A stretch of 64,000 nucleotides of DNA, taken from contig JAOPYC010000137.1 in NCBI GenBank assembly GCA_025964795.1, forward strand, positions 1 to 64,000. Reading direction: 5' to 3'. Below, piece by piece: positions 51,698-60,522 of the stretch. The translations under genes were made by a program, and so were the position numbers. Origin of the DNA: Marmoricola sp. (lineage in GTDB: Bacteria > Actinomycetota > Actinomycetes > Propionibacteriales > Nocardioidaceae). Under the pieces are notes generated by a model. That model did not search any database and had not been told where the DNA came from. It was given only the letters and a program-made list of their open reading frames with translations. Each line of letters opens with the position of its first letter. The stretch's first letter is position 1.

Positions 51698-52361
51698 TCA
51701 GTCGCCGAGCAGCTCCTCGACCCAGGCCGGGACGGTCTCGGTCGCGGGGCCGCGGCGTACGTGCGCGAAGTCGCTCACCGGGTCGGGAGCGAGGTTGAGC
51801 TCGAGGGTGTCCGCGCCGTTGCCGATCGCGTAGTGCACGAAGGCGGCCGCGGGGTAGACGGTCCCCGACGTGCCGATCGCGATCGCCTGCTGCACGGAGT
51901 CCATGTCGTAGGGCACCTCGCCGAACCAGACCACGTCCGGGCGCAGGGCGGCCACACCACAGGTCGGGCAGGCCGGGCGCTGGGCCAGGGTGCCCGTCCA
52001 GGCGTGCCGCGCGTCGCAGGCGGTGCACCAGGCCGCCCGCAGGCGACCGTGCATGTGGTGCACCCGCTGGGACCCGCCGCGTTCGTGCAGGTCGTCGATG
52101 TTCTGGGTGACCAGGTAGAGGCCCCCCGAGCTGCTCCTCCAGCCGCGCGAGCGCGGCGTGGGCGGCGTTCGGCGCGACCCTGCCCAGGGTCGCCCGGCGC
52201 TCGTCGTATAAGCGCTGCACGAGGTCGGGGTCCGCGTCGTACGCCTCCGGGATGGCGACCGTCATCGGGTCGTGGCCCTCCCACAACCCGTCCGCGTCCC
52301 GGAACGTCGGCAGCCCGCTCTCCGCCGAGATGCCCGCTCCGGTGAGTACGACGACCTTCAC
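51698..52361 (-). pseudogene. Sirtuin (Sir2/CobB-type deacylase) with a frameshift
   Basis: Read on the minus strand, the first part begins [27 protein letters not shown] and runs in frame to LEEQLGG. A shift of one base is then needed to continue into [36 protein letters not shown], a zinc CxxC pair, [10 protein letters not shown] and the C-terminus ending in VEELLGD. The shift lies at a run of six C on the plus strand (52122-52127); with five, the whole NAD-binding core, active-site HMHG and zinc site are in one frame of about 220 residues. This is either a real disabling mutation or a homopolymer sequencing error. Confidence 0.85.
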
Positions 52362-52679
52362 GTCAGAGACCGGTCAGTTACCAGGGGAAGCACGGCACGC
52401 TCAGTGGCTGTCGACGGTCAACGTTGGCATTGTGTGCCTGAACTGCGAAAACGCGTTCGTGTGCGTTGACAATGGACGGCGGTCGTCGACCACGCTGCCA
52501 CGCATTTGCCACGCACGAACCCATCATCGGCCCTCCTGCTGGTAGCACTGGTTTCCTGGCTGCGGCCTCCCAGTCCCCGGCCAACGGGGCAGACGCCAAA
52601 AATGGTTGACGACGAACTCGACCCTGCCTGAGAGGAAGCCGCTGATGCCTGGCAGGCCCCTGAGTTGCCGGACGATCGC
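52362..52679. other. Gene-poor 318-bp interval at the start of the accessory segment
   Basis: Short open frames occur on both strands, but none has a ribosome site, codon bias or recognisable motif. Composition is less GC-rich than the flanks, and TTGACAATGG at 52467-52476 resembles a -35 box without a clear partner. It separates the sirtuin gene from the more variable set of genes to the right. Confidence 0.4.
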
Positions 52680-53366
52680 TCAGTCTTCGTCAACGGGCGT
52701 GGGGACGCCCTCACGGGGCGAGTCAGCGTCGAGGTTGCCGGCGAGGTGCCCGGCGTCGTTGAAGGTCACGAGCGTCCAGCTCGACTGCCCCTGCGGCCCG
52801 CGCCGGTGCCGCCAGTGGGTGAGGCTCGTGTTCAGCGGGTCGAACGCGACCCGCTGGACAGAAGCACCCAGTCCGAAGGCCAGGTAGAAGGACGCCTCGA
52901 GCACGCCGCCGTGGCAGACCGCCACGACCGTCTGGTCCTCGTGGCGGGCGACGAGGTCGGTCAAAGCGACCTCGGCGCGGAGCAGGAAAGCAGCCCAGCT
53001 CTCCCCGCCGGGTGAGAAGGACTGGAACGGGTCTTGCGGCGGCACCTCTCGGTCGGCTCGGGCGCTCCAGTCCTCGATCGTCAGTCCGTCCGCGTCCCCA
53101 GGGCGGAGCTCGTGCAGGTCGTCGGTGTTCTGGGCCGGCAGCTGCAGCGCCCTGGCGACGTACTTACCGGTCTCGCGCGCGCGGCGCAGCGTGCTCACGT
53201 AGAGCACGTCCGCCGCCAGCGGGTGCGCACGAAGGCGCTCTTCCAGCAACGCCGCCTGGTGGTGTCCGCGTTCGGTGAGCCCTTGGTCGCTGCGGGCGCC
53301 GGCGATCACGGGCTGCACGTTGGAGACAGCCTCGCCGTGCCGGATCAGGTAGAGCTCGGTGACCAC
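52680..53366 (-). CDS. Histidine phosphatase family protein
   Basis: A 228-residue enzyme. The phosphoglycerate-mutase-like signature YLIRHGEAVSNVQPVIAG is at about residues 6-23. The second histidine is in VVAVCHGGVLEASF, near 158, and YVSTLRRARETGKY gives the phosphate-pocket arginines. It hydrolyses a phosphomonoester; the substrate is unknown. The GTG at 53366 is the first start that does not run into the upstream gene, which ends 10 bp before it, so the two are probably co-transcribed. Confidence 0.85.
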   Translation of the reverse strand: MVTELYLIRHGEAVSNVQPVIAGARSDQGLTERGHHQAALLEERLRAHPLAADVLYVSTLRRARETGKYVARALQLPAQNTDDLHELRPGDADGLTIEDWSARADREVPPQDPFQSFSPGGESWAAFLLRAEVALTDLVARHEDQTVVAVCHGGVLEASFYLAFGLGASVQRVAFDPLNTSLTHWRHRRGPQGQSSWTLVTFNDAGHLAGNLDADSPREGVPTPVDED

Positions 53367-53376
53367 CGCGTGCTCC

Positions 53377-54015
53377 TCAGGCGCCTTTGCGTCGTACCAG
53401 CACGAGGCCGGCGACCTCGACTGCACCTGCCTGTCGCAGCGTCCGCGCCATCTCGCGCATGGTGAAGCCCTCGGAGTAGGCGTCGTCGATCACCAGCACC
53501 CGCTTGCCCTCGACACGGCTGGCGTTGGGTACCCGTAGCAGGCTGCGCAGCTCACCTTCCGCGATCGCGCGTCGTTCCTCGACCCCGATGCCGAGGAAGC
53601 GGCCGGTGACCCCCACCTTGGTGATCACGTCGTCCTCGAACGGCCAGCTGTCGTCGACGGCCTGAGCCGCCTTCAGGATCACCTGAAGGTAGTCCCACAG
53701 GCGGGGTGCGTCGGGCCCGATGTAGAGCGCGACGGGGGTGAGCACGTCGAACCGCTCGAGCTCGGCGCCGTTGTCTTGGAGGTACTCGGCGAGCATGCGG
53801 CCAAGCGGTTCGCCGAGGTCCTTCTGTTCGTTGTACTTGAAGCGGTAGATCAGCTCCCAGGTCTCCTCGGCGTCCTCCGAGACGGTGTAGATGCGGGAGA
53901 ACTCCCGGTCGGGGAGGCGGCACGCGGCGTTGGGGCAGCTGCCGTCGTCGAGCGGCACCGCGCAGGCGGCGCACCGCCCGTCGGACCGCTCTGGCGGAGG
54001 GGGGCTGCTGGTCAC
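53377..54015 (-). CDS. Phosphoribosyltransferase-like protein with zinc-ribbon start
   Basis: About 212 residues. A CAAC...CPNAAC knuckle opens the protein. The C-terminal half holds a PRPP-type motif, RVLVIDDAYSEGFTMREMARTL, resembling VVDDVxTTG of type I phosphoribosyltransferases and ComF-like proteins. The middle region (FKYNEQKDLGEPLGRMLAEYL) also matches ComF/GntX style. The start is uncertain (GTG 54015 or 54021; no clear ribosome site). No competence genes are near. Function cannot be assigned beyond the fold. Confidence 0.65.
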   Translation of the reverse strand: MTSSPPPPERSDGRCAACAVPLDDGSCPNAACRLPDREFSRIYTVSEDAEETWELIYRFKYNEQKDLGEPLGRMLAEYLQDNGAELERFDVLTPVALYIGPDAPRLWDYLQVILKAAQAVDDSWPFEDDVITKVGVTGRFLGIGVEERRAIAEGELRSLLRVPNASRVEGKRVLVIDDAYSEGFTMREMARTLRQAGAVEVAGLVLVRRKGA

Positions 54016-54161
54016 CCGCACGACCCTACACAGCGGCTCCCGAGCCACATCTCGGGCGAAATCGGGTGTGGGATCGCGGCTCTTGGGGGTACTGCGTGGA
54101 AGTGAGCACAAGCAGCCTCACGGCCAGGCTGAACAGGGCTGTAGTGGAGCGACGGTCGACG

Positions 54162-55328
54162 ATGTCGGTCGGCCACCGCCACCCGGGCACGCGTCGACCG
54201 CTCTCAATGTGCCTCTACACGCCCTCCGCCGACCCGTCAGGGATGGGCAGGCACATGCTCGACCTCGTGGCCGAGTACGTCCCGGAGCACGCCGTGTCGT
54301 TCATGTGCTGGCCGACCGCACCGGGCAAGCGCCTCCTCGCCCTGGCCGCGGGGCTCGGCGCCACCACGTTGGCGCTGCCGCACCCCAGGGAGCCCGCTTT
54401 CCACGACGTGATCGAGGAGTTCCTCCGGGCACGCCGGACCGATGTCTTCCACGTGCACGTCGGGACGGGGCGGGAGAACTTCGACGGTGCCCGCGCCGCG
54501 CGGGCTGCCGGAGTGCCTGCCGTCGTGCAGACCCAGCACCTGCCCTGGCTGTTGCGCAGCCAGGCCAAGCGGGCTCCCTTCTTCCGCGGTGCGCGGGAGG
54601 TGGACCGCCTGGTCGCCGTCTCGGAGGCGCTGAGCCAGACCTACGAACGGATCGGGGTTCCAGCAGGCGAGATCGCGACGGTGCCGAACGGCATCGGCGC
54701 GCGCGAGACCCGGCCGGGCCGACTCGCTGCGCGCCGTTCGCTGGGGCTGACCCCCGAGCAGCCTGTCGTGATGACCGTGGGCCGGCTGGTGACCATGAAG
54801 GGCCACCGCGACCTCATCGAAAGCATCCCGGCACTGCTCCGCAGGTGTCCCGAGCTGGTGCTCCTGATAGTCGGCGACGGCCACCTGCACGGGCCGCTCA
54901 CCAAGCAGGTCGCCGACCTGGGCCTGGTCGACCGGGTCCGTCTCCTGGGGCATCGTCGCGATGCCCGCGAGTTGCTGGACGCGGCTGACGTCTTCGTCCT
55001 GCCGTCCTTGCACGAGGGGATGCCGCTGGCGGCTCTGGAGGCGATGGAGGCCTCGTTGCCGGTTGTGGCCACCCGGGTGATCGGCAGCGAGGAGGTCGTC
55101 GTGGACGGCGAGACCGGCCTGCTGGTGCCCGCTCGGAACCCGCGGGCCCTCAGCGGCGCGCTGGCTCAGCTGCTCGCCAGCCCGGCCCTGCGCGCGCAGC
55201 TGGGGCACGCCGGACGGCGCCGCTACCTGGCGAAGTACACCCGGCGACGAATGGCTGAGGGGACCCTCGCGGTGTACTCCCAGGTCCTCGCGTCCGCCGG
55301 TGCCCTCCCGGCCCGGAACAGTCGTTGA
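54162..55328 (+). CDS. GT4-family glycosyltransferase
   Basis: A 388-residue GT-B enzyme. The N-terminal half has the GMGRHMLDLVAEY glycine loop. The C-terminal half has VMTVGRLVTMKGHRDLIESIP, VGDGHLHGPL, LLGHRRDARELLDAADVFVLPSLHEGMPLAALEAMEASLPVVAT and the nucleotide-sugar contacts in the EGMP segment. It transfers a sugar from a nucleotide donor to an unknown acceptor. I start at the ATG at 54162; the upstream open frame has no homologous look. TTGA overlap links it to the next gene. Confidence 0.85.
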   Translation: MSVGHRHPGTRRPLSMCLYTPSADPSGMGRHMLDLVAEYVPEHAVSFMCWPTAPGKRLLALAAGLGATTLALPHPREPAFHDVIEEFLRARRTDVFHVHVGTGRENFDGARAARAAGVPAVVQTQHLPWLLRSQAKRAPFFRGAREVDRLVAVSEALSQTYERIGVPAGEIATVPNGIGARETRPGRLAARRSLGLTPEQPVVMTVGRLVTMKGHRDLIESIPALLRRCPELVLLIVGDGHLHGPLTKQVADLGLVDRVRLLGHRRDARELLDAADVFVLPSLHEGMPLAALEAMEASLPVVATRVIGSEEVVVDGETGLLVPARNPRALSGALAQLLASPALRAQLGHAGRRRYLAKYTRRRMAEGTLAVYSQVLASAGALPARNSR

Positions 55329-56305
55329 GCCGCCTTCGGATCGGGTGCGTCGGCACCGGCTTCATCGCCGGACGACACCTCGCCGCACTCTCGGCCATGC
55401 CGGACGTTGACGTGGTGGCCGTCGCGGATCCCGTGGTCGAGCGAGCACAGGTCGCCGCCGAACGCGTGGGTGCCTGCTCCTACGACGACGGACTGACCAT
55501 GCTGGCCACCGAGGACCTCGACGCCGTGTGGTTGTGCGTCCCACCGTTCGCCCACGGCCCGCTCGAGCAGGCCGCGCTGGACCGGCAGTTGCCCTTCTTC
55601 GTGGAGAAGCCGCTCTCCGTCGACATGACGGTGGCGCAGGCGATCGCCGACGGGGTGAGGTCCTCGGGACTCCAGACTGCCGTGGGCTACCACTGGCGCT
55701 ACCTCGACGTGGTCGAGCAGGCTCAGGAGCTCCTCCAGGAGCTGCCGCCGCAGCTGGTGCTTGGGCAGTGGCTGGACGCGACACCGCCTGCGCCGTGGTG
55801 GTCTCAGCGTGACGCCTCGGGCGGGCAGCTGGTGGAGCAGACGACGCACCTGCTCGACCTGGCCCGACTCCTGTGCGGCGAGGTGGACCACGTGTTCGCT
55901 GCCGAGTCGACCCTCGAACGTGACCAGTGGCCCGGGGCCGACGTACCGACCGTCTCCAGCGCCCTGCTGCGGTTCCGCTCGGGAATGCTCGGCACGTTCT
56001 CCTCCAGCTGCCTGCTGGAGTCTCGGCACCGCGTGGGCCTGCGACTGGTCTCGTCCGGGAGGGTGATCGAGCTGCGGGAGCGCGCCCTGTCCGACCATGA
56101 GCTCCGGGTGGACGACGTGGCGGTCGCCCGCTCGGACCAGGACCCGATCGCGAACGAGGACCAGGCCTTCGTGGACGCGCTGCTGGGACGCGGAGACGAC
56201 GTCCGGGTCCCCTACGACGAGGCGCTGCGCACCCACGCACTGGTCTGTGCCGTCGACCGGTCGGCGCACACCGGTGAACCGGGACCAGGAGGCAGTGGTG
56301 CCTGA
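55325..56305 (+). CDS. Gfo/Idh/MocA-family oxidoreductase
   Basis: A 326-residue NAD(P)-dependent enzyme. The Rossmann start IGCVGTGFIAGRHLAALSAMP, the EKPLS motif (FFVEKPLSVDM) with catalytic lysine, and GYHWRYLDVVEQAQELL are typical; the C-terminal half is the sugar-binding sheet. It begins at a TTG that overlaps the glycosyltransferase stop, a rare start but the only one that preserves the Rossmann fold at the beginning. It overlaps the next gene by 8 bp. Confidence 0.85.
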   Translation: MSRLRIGCVGTGFIAGRHLAALSAMPDVDVVAVADPVVERAQVAAERVGACSYDDGLTMLATEDLDAVWLCVPPFAHGPLEQAALDRQLPFFVEKPLSVDMTVAQAIADGVRSSGLQTAVGYHWRYLDVVEQAQELLQELPPQLVLGQWLDATPPAPWWSQRDASGGQLVEQTTHLLDLARLLCGEVDHVFAAESTLERDQWPGADVPTVSSALLRFRSGMLGTFSSSCLLESRHRVGLRLVSSGRVIELRERALSDHELRVDDVAVARSDQDPIANEDQAFVDALLGRGDDVRVPYDEALRTHALVCAVDRSAHTGEPGPGGSGA

Positions 56306-57416
56306 ACCACGCACGATCCGCACGCTCGGGGTGGCGGCCCAGGACCAACCAGCGTTCTCCAGCTATGTCGAGCAGCCACCCGGTAAAGGTGAGTTCCGGG
56401 TGGACACCGTCTACACCGGGTTGTCGGCCGGCACCGAGCTCACCTTCGTCAAGGGGACCAACCCCTACCTGCACGCGTCCTGGGACGCCGAGCGTGGCGC
56501 GTTCCTCGAGGGCGAGCCGAGCCGGAGCTATCCCGTGGAGTCCATGGGCTACATGGAGGTGGGCCGAGTCACCGAGACCCGGACCGACGAGGTCTCCGTC
56601 GGGCAGCTCGTGGCCCTGGCCTACGGCCATCGCAGCGGGCACGTGATCGACCCCCGTCGCAGCGTCGCCACGGTGCTGCCCTCGGGGCTCGACCCCCTCC
56701 TCGGCATCTACGTCGCGCAGATGGGTCCGATCTGCGCCAACGGCCTGCTGCACGCCTCGGCCGAGCTCGTCGGTGCCGCTCCCGCGGACCCGGAAGCGGT
56801 GCAGCTCGGCGACGGCGTCCGGGGCCAGCGCGTCCTGGTCATCGGCGCCGGTGTGGTCGGGCTCCTGACCGGCCTGTTCGCCCGGGCCCACGGAGCCGCC
56901 GAGGTCGCGGTCGCCGACCCGGACCCGCAGCGACTGGCGGCGGCGGAGGGCCTCGGCCTGCTTCCCGTCCCCGACGACGGCTCGGGATCGGTGGAGCAGT
57001 GGAGCACCACGCGCTGGCAGTCCGGACCCGGCGACCGGGGCGCCGATCTCGTGTTCCAGTGCCGCGGCCGGGCTCCCGCCCTGGCCACGGCACTGCGGAG
57101 CCTGCGGCCACAGGGCACCGTCATCGACCTGGCCTTCTACGAGGGCGGCGCGCCGGACCTTCGGCTTGGCGAGGAGTTCCACCACAAGGGGCTCACCCTC
57201 CGGTGCGCCCAGATCAACCGCGTGCCGCGTGGGCTGGCGTCGGCCTGGGATCGGCGTCGGCTGTGCGCGGAGACGATCACGCTGCTCGCCGAGCACGGCC
57301 ACCTGGTCCGCAAGCACCTGGTCACCGACGTGGTGCCCTTCGACGAGGGCGCCACCTTCATCAGCGAGCTGGCCGAACGACGTCGCTCGTGCATCCAGGC
57401 CGTGTTCGCACTATGA
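56298..57416 (+). CDS. Zinc-type alcohol dehydrogenase-like (MDR) protein
   Basis: A 372-residue medium-chain dehydrogenase. The nucleotide-binding motif VLVIGAGVVGLLTGLFARAHGA is at about 175-196. The N-terminal catalytic half has YTGLSAGTELTFVKGTN in place of the usual zinc ligand CGTD..H, so the catalytic zinc may be missing, as in bacteriochlorophyllide and related MDR enzymes. I chose the GTG at 56298, with AGGAGG at the right distance. Together with the glycosyltransferase and Gfo/Idh genes it forms a three-gene operon, probably making or modifying a sugar-containing product; the product is unknown. Confidence 0.8.
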   Translation: MPEPRTIRTLGVAAQDQPAFSSYVEQPPGKGEFRVDTVYTGLSAGTELTFVKGTNPYLHASWDAERGAFLEGEPSRSYPVESMGYMEVGRVTETRTDEVSVGQLVALAYGHRSGHVIDPRRSVATVLPSGLDPLLGIYVAQMGPICANGLLHASAELVGAAPADPEAVQLGDGVRGQRVLVIGAGVVGLLTGLFARAHGAAEVAVADPDPQRLAAAEGLGLLPVPDDGSGSVEQWSTTRWQSGPGDRGADLVFQCRGRAPALATALRSLRPQGTVIDLAFYEGGAPDLRLGEEFHHKGLTLRCAQINRVPRGLASAWDRRRLCAETITLLAEHGHLVRKHLVTDVVPFDEGATFISELAERRRSCIQAVFAL

Positions 57417-57692
57417 CAGCGCGCGATGATGTTCGGCCCCGGAAGCCCGCAATCCGCGCGTTGGTGCGTGCCGACAGGCACCTGGGCTCCATGAACGGAA
57501 CCCGAGACGGGTAGGCCGGGTCGTTCGGCGCTCCTTGACTGTCACCCAGTGCCCGTTTTAGGTCGCTTGCGGAGCGCCCACGTGCTCGACCCTGGCAACG
57601 CGGGTGTCGGCTGCCCAGTGGCGTTGCCGTCCGCATCAACAGGGGCGCATCGGGTACGTGAGAACTGTCAATCAACAACGAGGAGGCATCTC

Positions 57693-57932
57693 ATGGCTAC
57701 TGGTGAAACTGGTTTCGACGACGTCACCTTCGACCTGATCTCGGTGCAGTACCACTCCCTGAAAGCGGGCCACGACTACGGCCAGTACGTCCGCGACGCG
57801 GAGAACGCAGGTCAGCAGGAGATCGCTGACTTCTTCAAGCAGGTGATGGACCAAGACTCCGAGCGGGCACAGAAGTGCCACGCATTCCTCGCGCAACTGG
57901 GCGGCACGGATAACACGAGCCCGCAAGACTAG
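57693..57932 (+). CDS. Small 79-aa helical protein
   Basis: A small acidic protein predicted to form a short helical bundle: FDLISVQYHSLKAGHDYGQYVRDAENAGQQEIADFFKQVMDQDSERAQKCHAFL. The spacing of His, Asp and Glu residues resembles half of a ferritin-like or DinB bundle, but no full metal site is visible. A strong AGGAGG lies six bases before the ATG. Similar small proteins appear in many actinobacteria as hypotheticals. Confidence 0.75.
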   Translation: MATGETGFDDVTFDLISVQYHSLKAGHDYGQYVRDAENAGQQEIADFFKQVMDQDSERAQKCHAFLAQLGGTDNTSPQD

Positions 57933-58034
57933 ACGCGGGCCCACGTTCTCGGTCAAGACGGGAGTCAGCGCCCCAGGCCCCGTACACGAGTCACCCCGAT
58001 CGTTTTTCAGTGCGTCTCGACAAGGAGGTTTCTC

Positions 58035-58256
58035 ATGCCGCACAAGTCATCAAACGTCAAGAACGAGAAGCAGTACGAGAAGCTCAAGGACAAAGGGATG
58101 TCGAAGGAGCGGGCCGCGAAGATCGCGAACTCCCCGGACGCCTCTAAGAACGGTGGCAAGGCCAGCGGTTCTGCAGGCGACAACTCTCAGGGCGGCACGA
58201 CTGCGCAGAAGAAGAAGGCCGGGCGCAAGGGCGGTACGGCGTCCAACAGCTCCTGA
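58035..58256 (+). CDS. DUF7218-like basic small protein
   Basis: A 73-residue, Lys- and Ser-rich protein (MPHKSSNVKNEKQYEKLKDKGMSKERAAKIANSPDASKNGG), with a disordered, repeat-like tail ending AGRKGGTASNSS. The KLKDKGMSKERAAKIAN core matches a small family often annotated as DUF7218, of unknown role. AAGGAGG lies at 58021-58027, before the ATG. Confidence 0.8.
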   Translation: MPHKSSNVKNEKQYEKLKDKGMSKERAAKIANSPDASKNGGKASGSAGDNSQGGTTAQKKKAGRKGGTASNSS

Positions 58257-58288
58257 GACTGCTCGTCTCGCAGGCGACGTGGGCGGGT

Positions 58289-58981
58289 TCAGCCTTCGAT
58301 GCCGGTGCTGGTGTGCGCTTCGCCCACCGGTTTGCTCTCCGGTGACCCGCGTTGGCGCAGGTAGATACTGAGCACGGCCATGGAACCGACAGCCAAGAAC
58401 TCCGACTGCCAGTTCTGCAACGTTCGCGACCAGAAGTCGGCGTTGCCCAGGTACGCCGTCCAGCTGATCGGGTCCTGAAGTCGTTGCAATCGGGTCTCGT
58501 TGAAGGCGGCCCGTCCCGCGATCGACTGCGCGAGCCAGGAGACGCCGAAGATCAGCCCCATGACCAGGCTCAGCGACCACGAGAACACGGTTGTGCGGAT
58601 ACCGGCTACACGCGCCCACCGCGGGGAGTCCGAGGTGGCGTGGTCACCGACCTTCTGCTCCTCATCGCTCTCCAGACCTGCCTTGTCGAGCTCCTTGGAC
58701 TCAGGTGAGCCACGCTGCAGGAGCCAGACGGTCGCGACGATGTAGAGCAGGAACTGCAGGTACTCGCTCTGCCAGTTCTCGGCCACGTCGGCCGCGAAGG
58801 TGGCAGAGGTCAGGTAGTCCGACAGCGAGAGCCGGCCAAGGCTGTCGGCGAGCTGCTCATCGTTGAACGTCTTCCACCCCGCAAGCGCTTGCCCGGCCAG
58901 AGCCAGCAGGAAGATCGCGCCGAAGAACAGCCCGAGCCCGTTGTCGCGGAGGAACCTGCGCGGGGCGAGTGTCTTTGTCAT
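58289..58981 (-). CDS. DUF6766-like membrane protein with an internal duplication
   Basis: A 230-residue protein. Helices lie near 15-35, 77-92, 130-150 and 195-212. Two halves are similar: each has a W-x-x-x-LQNWQSE-like stretch (ENWQSEYLQFLLYIV and QNWQSEFLAVGSMAV) followed by QRGSPESK. This looks like an internal gene duplication of about 110 residues. The start overlaps a 27-aa gene upstream by 4 bp. Function unknown. Confidence 0.8.
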   Translation of the reverse strand: MTKTLAPRRFLRDNGLGLFFGAIFLLALAGQALAGWKTFNDEQLADSLGRLSLSDYLTSATFAADVAENWQSEYLQFLLYIVATVWLLQRGSPESKELDKAGLESDEEQKVGDHATSDSPRWARVAGIRTTVFSWSLSLVMGLIFGVSWLAQSIAGRAAFNETRLQRLQDPISWTAYLGNADFWSRTLQNWQSEFLAVGSMAVLSIYLRQRGSPESKPVGEAHTSTGIEG

Positions 58982-59061
58982 CGGTGCACGACCCCGAGGA
59001 CGATGAAGTAGGTAAGCCCGACGGCGATGACCAGGAGGTAGGCCACGAACATGGTGCGCAT
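58978..59061 (-). CDS. 27-aa single-helix membrane protein
   Basis: ATG at 59061 (minus strand) encodes MRTMFVAYLLVIAVGLTYFI followed by VLGVVHR. It is one hydrophobic helix with a basic end. GGAGG lies about five bases before the ATG, at the very end of the lipoprotein gene. The stop overlaps the start of the DUF6766-like gene in ATGA. The position between two genes and the perfect coupling make chance unlikely. It is below the length cutoff of normal gene calling. Confidence 0.65.
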   Translation of the reverse strand: MRTMFVAYLLVIAVGLTYFIVLGVVHR

Positions 59062-59062
59062 C

Positions 59063-59473
59063 TCAGCCTCCCTGCAGGCGACAGTCGTAGGGCTTCTCGG
59101 GGACCGGCGAGCAACCCGCGGCCAGCACCTTCCACCCGCGCGGGAACCTGGTCACGAATACTGTGTCGCCCGCGAACCTCACCTGGGCCATCGTTCCGAA
59201 CGTCGCAATGTTCTCGAACGCGTCCGCGGCGGCGAGGTTCTCCTCCGCGAGGGCGACACGGCACGGCTTGCCGGCACCCTGCTCGAGCTGTGCCTTCGTG
59301 TCGGGGGCCAGCAGGGAACAGGCTTGAGCGTGGTTGCCGTCGCTCACGGCTTGAGTGAACCCCTGGGCAGTGGCCTGCGCGCCGCCCGGACCGGCTGAGC
59401 CGGCGCTGGCCCCACACCCGAGGCTCATGCTCAGCAGAACACCGAGCACTGCGAGATAGCCCCAGGCACGCAT
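59063..59473 (-). CDS. Small exported lipoprotein
   Basis: A 136-residue protein with a signal peptide and a lipobox-like SLGC, giving a lipidated cysteine at about residue 20. The mature part (about 30-136) has QGFTQAVSDGNHAQACSLLAPDTK, and a beta-rich end with FVTRFPRGWKVLAAGC, resembling the NTF2/SnoaL-like fold of many actinobacterial lipoproteins. Three further cysteines are available for disulfides. First gene of a three-gene operon with the 27-aa and DUF6766-like genes. Confidence 0.72.
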   Translation of the reverse strand: MRAWGYLAVLGVLLSMSLGCGASAGSAGPGGAQATAQGFTQAVSDGNHAQACSLLAPDTKAQLEQGAGKPCRVALAEENLAAADAFENIATFGTMAQVRFAGDTVFVTRFPRGWKVLAAGCSPVPEKPYDCRLQGG

Positions 59474-59589
59474 GGTTCATTCGTACCCCACGCCGACCTC
59501 GTTGCCGCGCACGCCGGGTGCGTGTCTGCACGTTCCCAAGGCCGCGTAGGTTCGCGTCCAGATGTGCCCAACAGGCGGGAGGCAGCCAG

Positions 59590-60522
59590 ATGATCCGGTG
59601 GGACACCGACCGACGCAGCATGAGTCTCTACACCCGGGCGTACCTGGTGGGCATGAGGTTGCGGCGAGACAAGCAGGCCTTCGAGGGGGCCGAGCACACC
59701 CTTAGCAACGCCAGAGAGCTGCAACGACACGGCGACAGCGCCCCTACCCGCCTGACCCGGCTGCTTTTCCGGGTCGAGGACGACGAGGTGGCGGGCATGG
59801 TCGTCTGGAAGGTGCGCTCCCGGTTGCGACGGCCCAAGGCGAGCGTCATCTACGTGCACGGCGGCGGCTACGTGCACCCGCTGACCGCGGACTACTGGCG
59901 CCTGGTCAGGGCTCTGACGATGTCGCCCGCCGAGGTGATCGTGCTCGCCTATCCGTTGGCACCGGACGCGACGATCGACGACGTGCTCCCTCCACTGCTC
60001 GACGTCCACACAGCGACGGTTCGAGCGCATCCGGGACGCTCCGTCGTTCTCATGGGTGACTCCGCCGGAGGCGCACTGGTCCTCACGATGGGGCGACGGC
60101 TGCGCGACCTCGAGCAACCGGCTCCGGCGGCAGTGGTGGCCTTGTCGCCGTGGCTGGACGCGACGCTCGCGGACCCCGAAGTGGGCGATCTGGAGCCGAC
60201 GGACCCGATGCTGGCCGAGTCTGGCCTACGCGCCGCGGGACGCTGGTGGGCAGGCTTCCGCAGTCCTGACGACCCGCTTGTCAGTCCGGTGAACGGCAGC
60301 CTGGAGGGCTTGCCGCGGGTGGACGTGTACATCGGCGACCGCGACATCCTGCGCCCAGCCGTCGACACGCTCGTGGAACTAGCCAAGCGGGACGGGGCGG
60401 ACCTACACGTCCACGAGGTCCCTGCGATGTTCCACGTCTGGATGACCCGCGCGATCCCCGAGGGCCGGCGAACCCGACACGAGCTCGCGCGCCTGGTGCG
60501 GCGCCGGGCTGGCTCGATCTAG
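59590..60522 (+). CDS. Alpha/beta hydrolase of the hormone-sensitive lipase family
   Basis: A 310-residue esterase-like enzyme. The oxyanion HGGGY motif is near residue 97, the nucleophile serine in MGDSAGGALV near 158, aspartate in IGDRDILRP near 257 and histidine in AMFHVWMT near 287. Such enzymes cleave short-chain esters; the substrate is unknown. I chose the ATG at 59590, which follows GGGAGG; an upstream GTG at 59518 is in frame but lies at the edge of the neighbouring promoter region. Confidence 0.87.
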   Translation: MIRWDTDRRSMSLYTRAYLVGMRLRRDKQAFEGAEHTLSNARELQRHGDSAPTRLTRLLFRVEDDEVAGMVVWKVRSRLRRPKASVIYVHGGGYVHPLTADYWRLVRALTMSPAEVIVLAYPLAPDATIDDVLPPLLDVHTATVRAHPGRSVVLMGDSAGGALVLTMGRRLRDLEQPAPAAVVALSPWLDATLADPEVGDLEPTDPMLAESGLRAAGRWWAGFRSPDDPLVSPVNGSLEGLPRVDVYIGDRDILRPAVDTLVELAKRDGADLHVHEVPAMFHVWMTRAIPEGRRTRHELARLVRRRAGSI

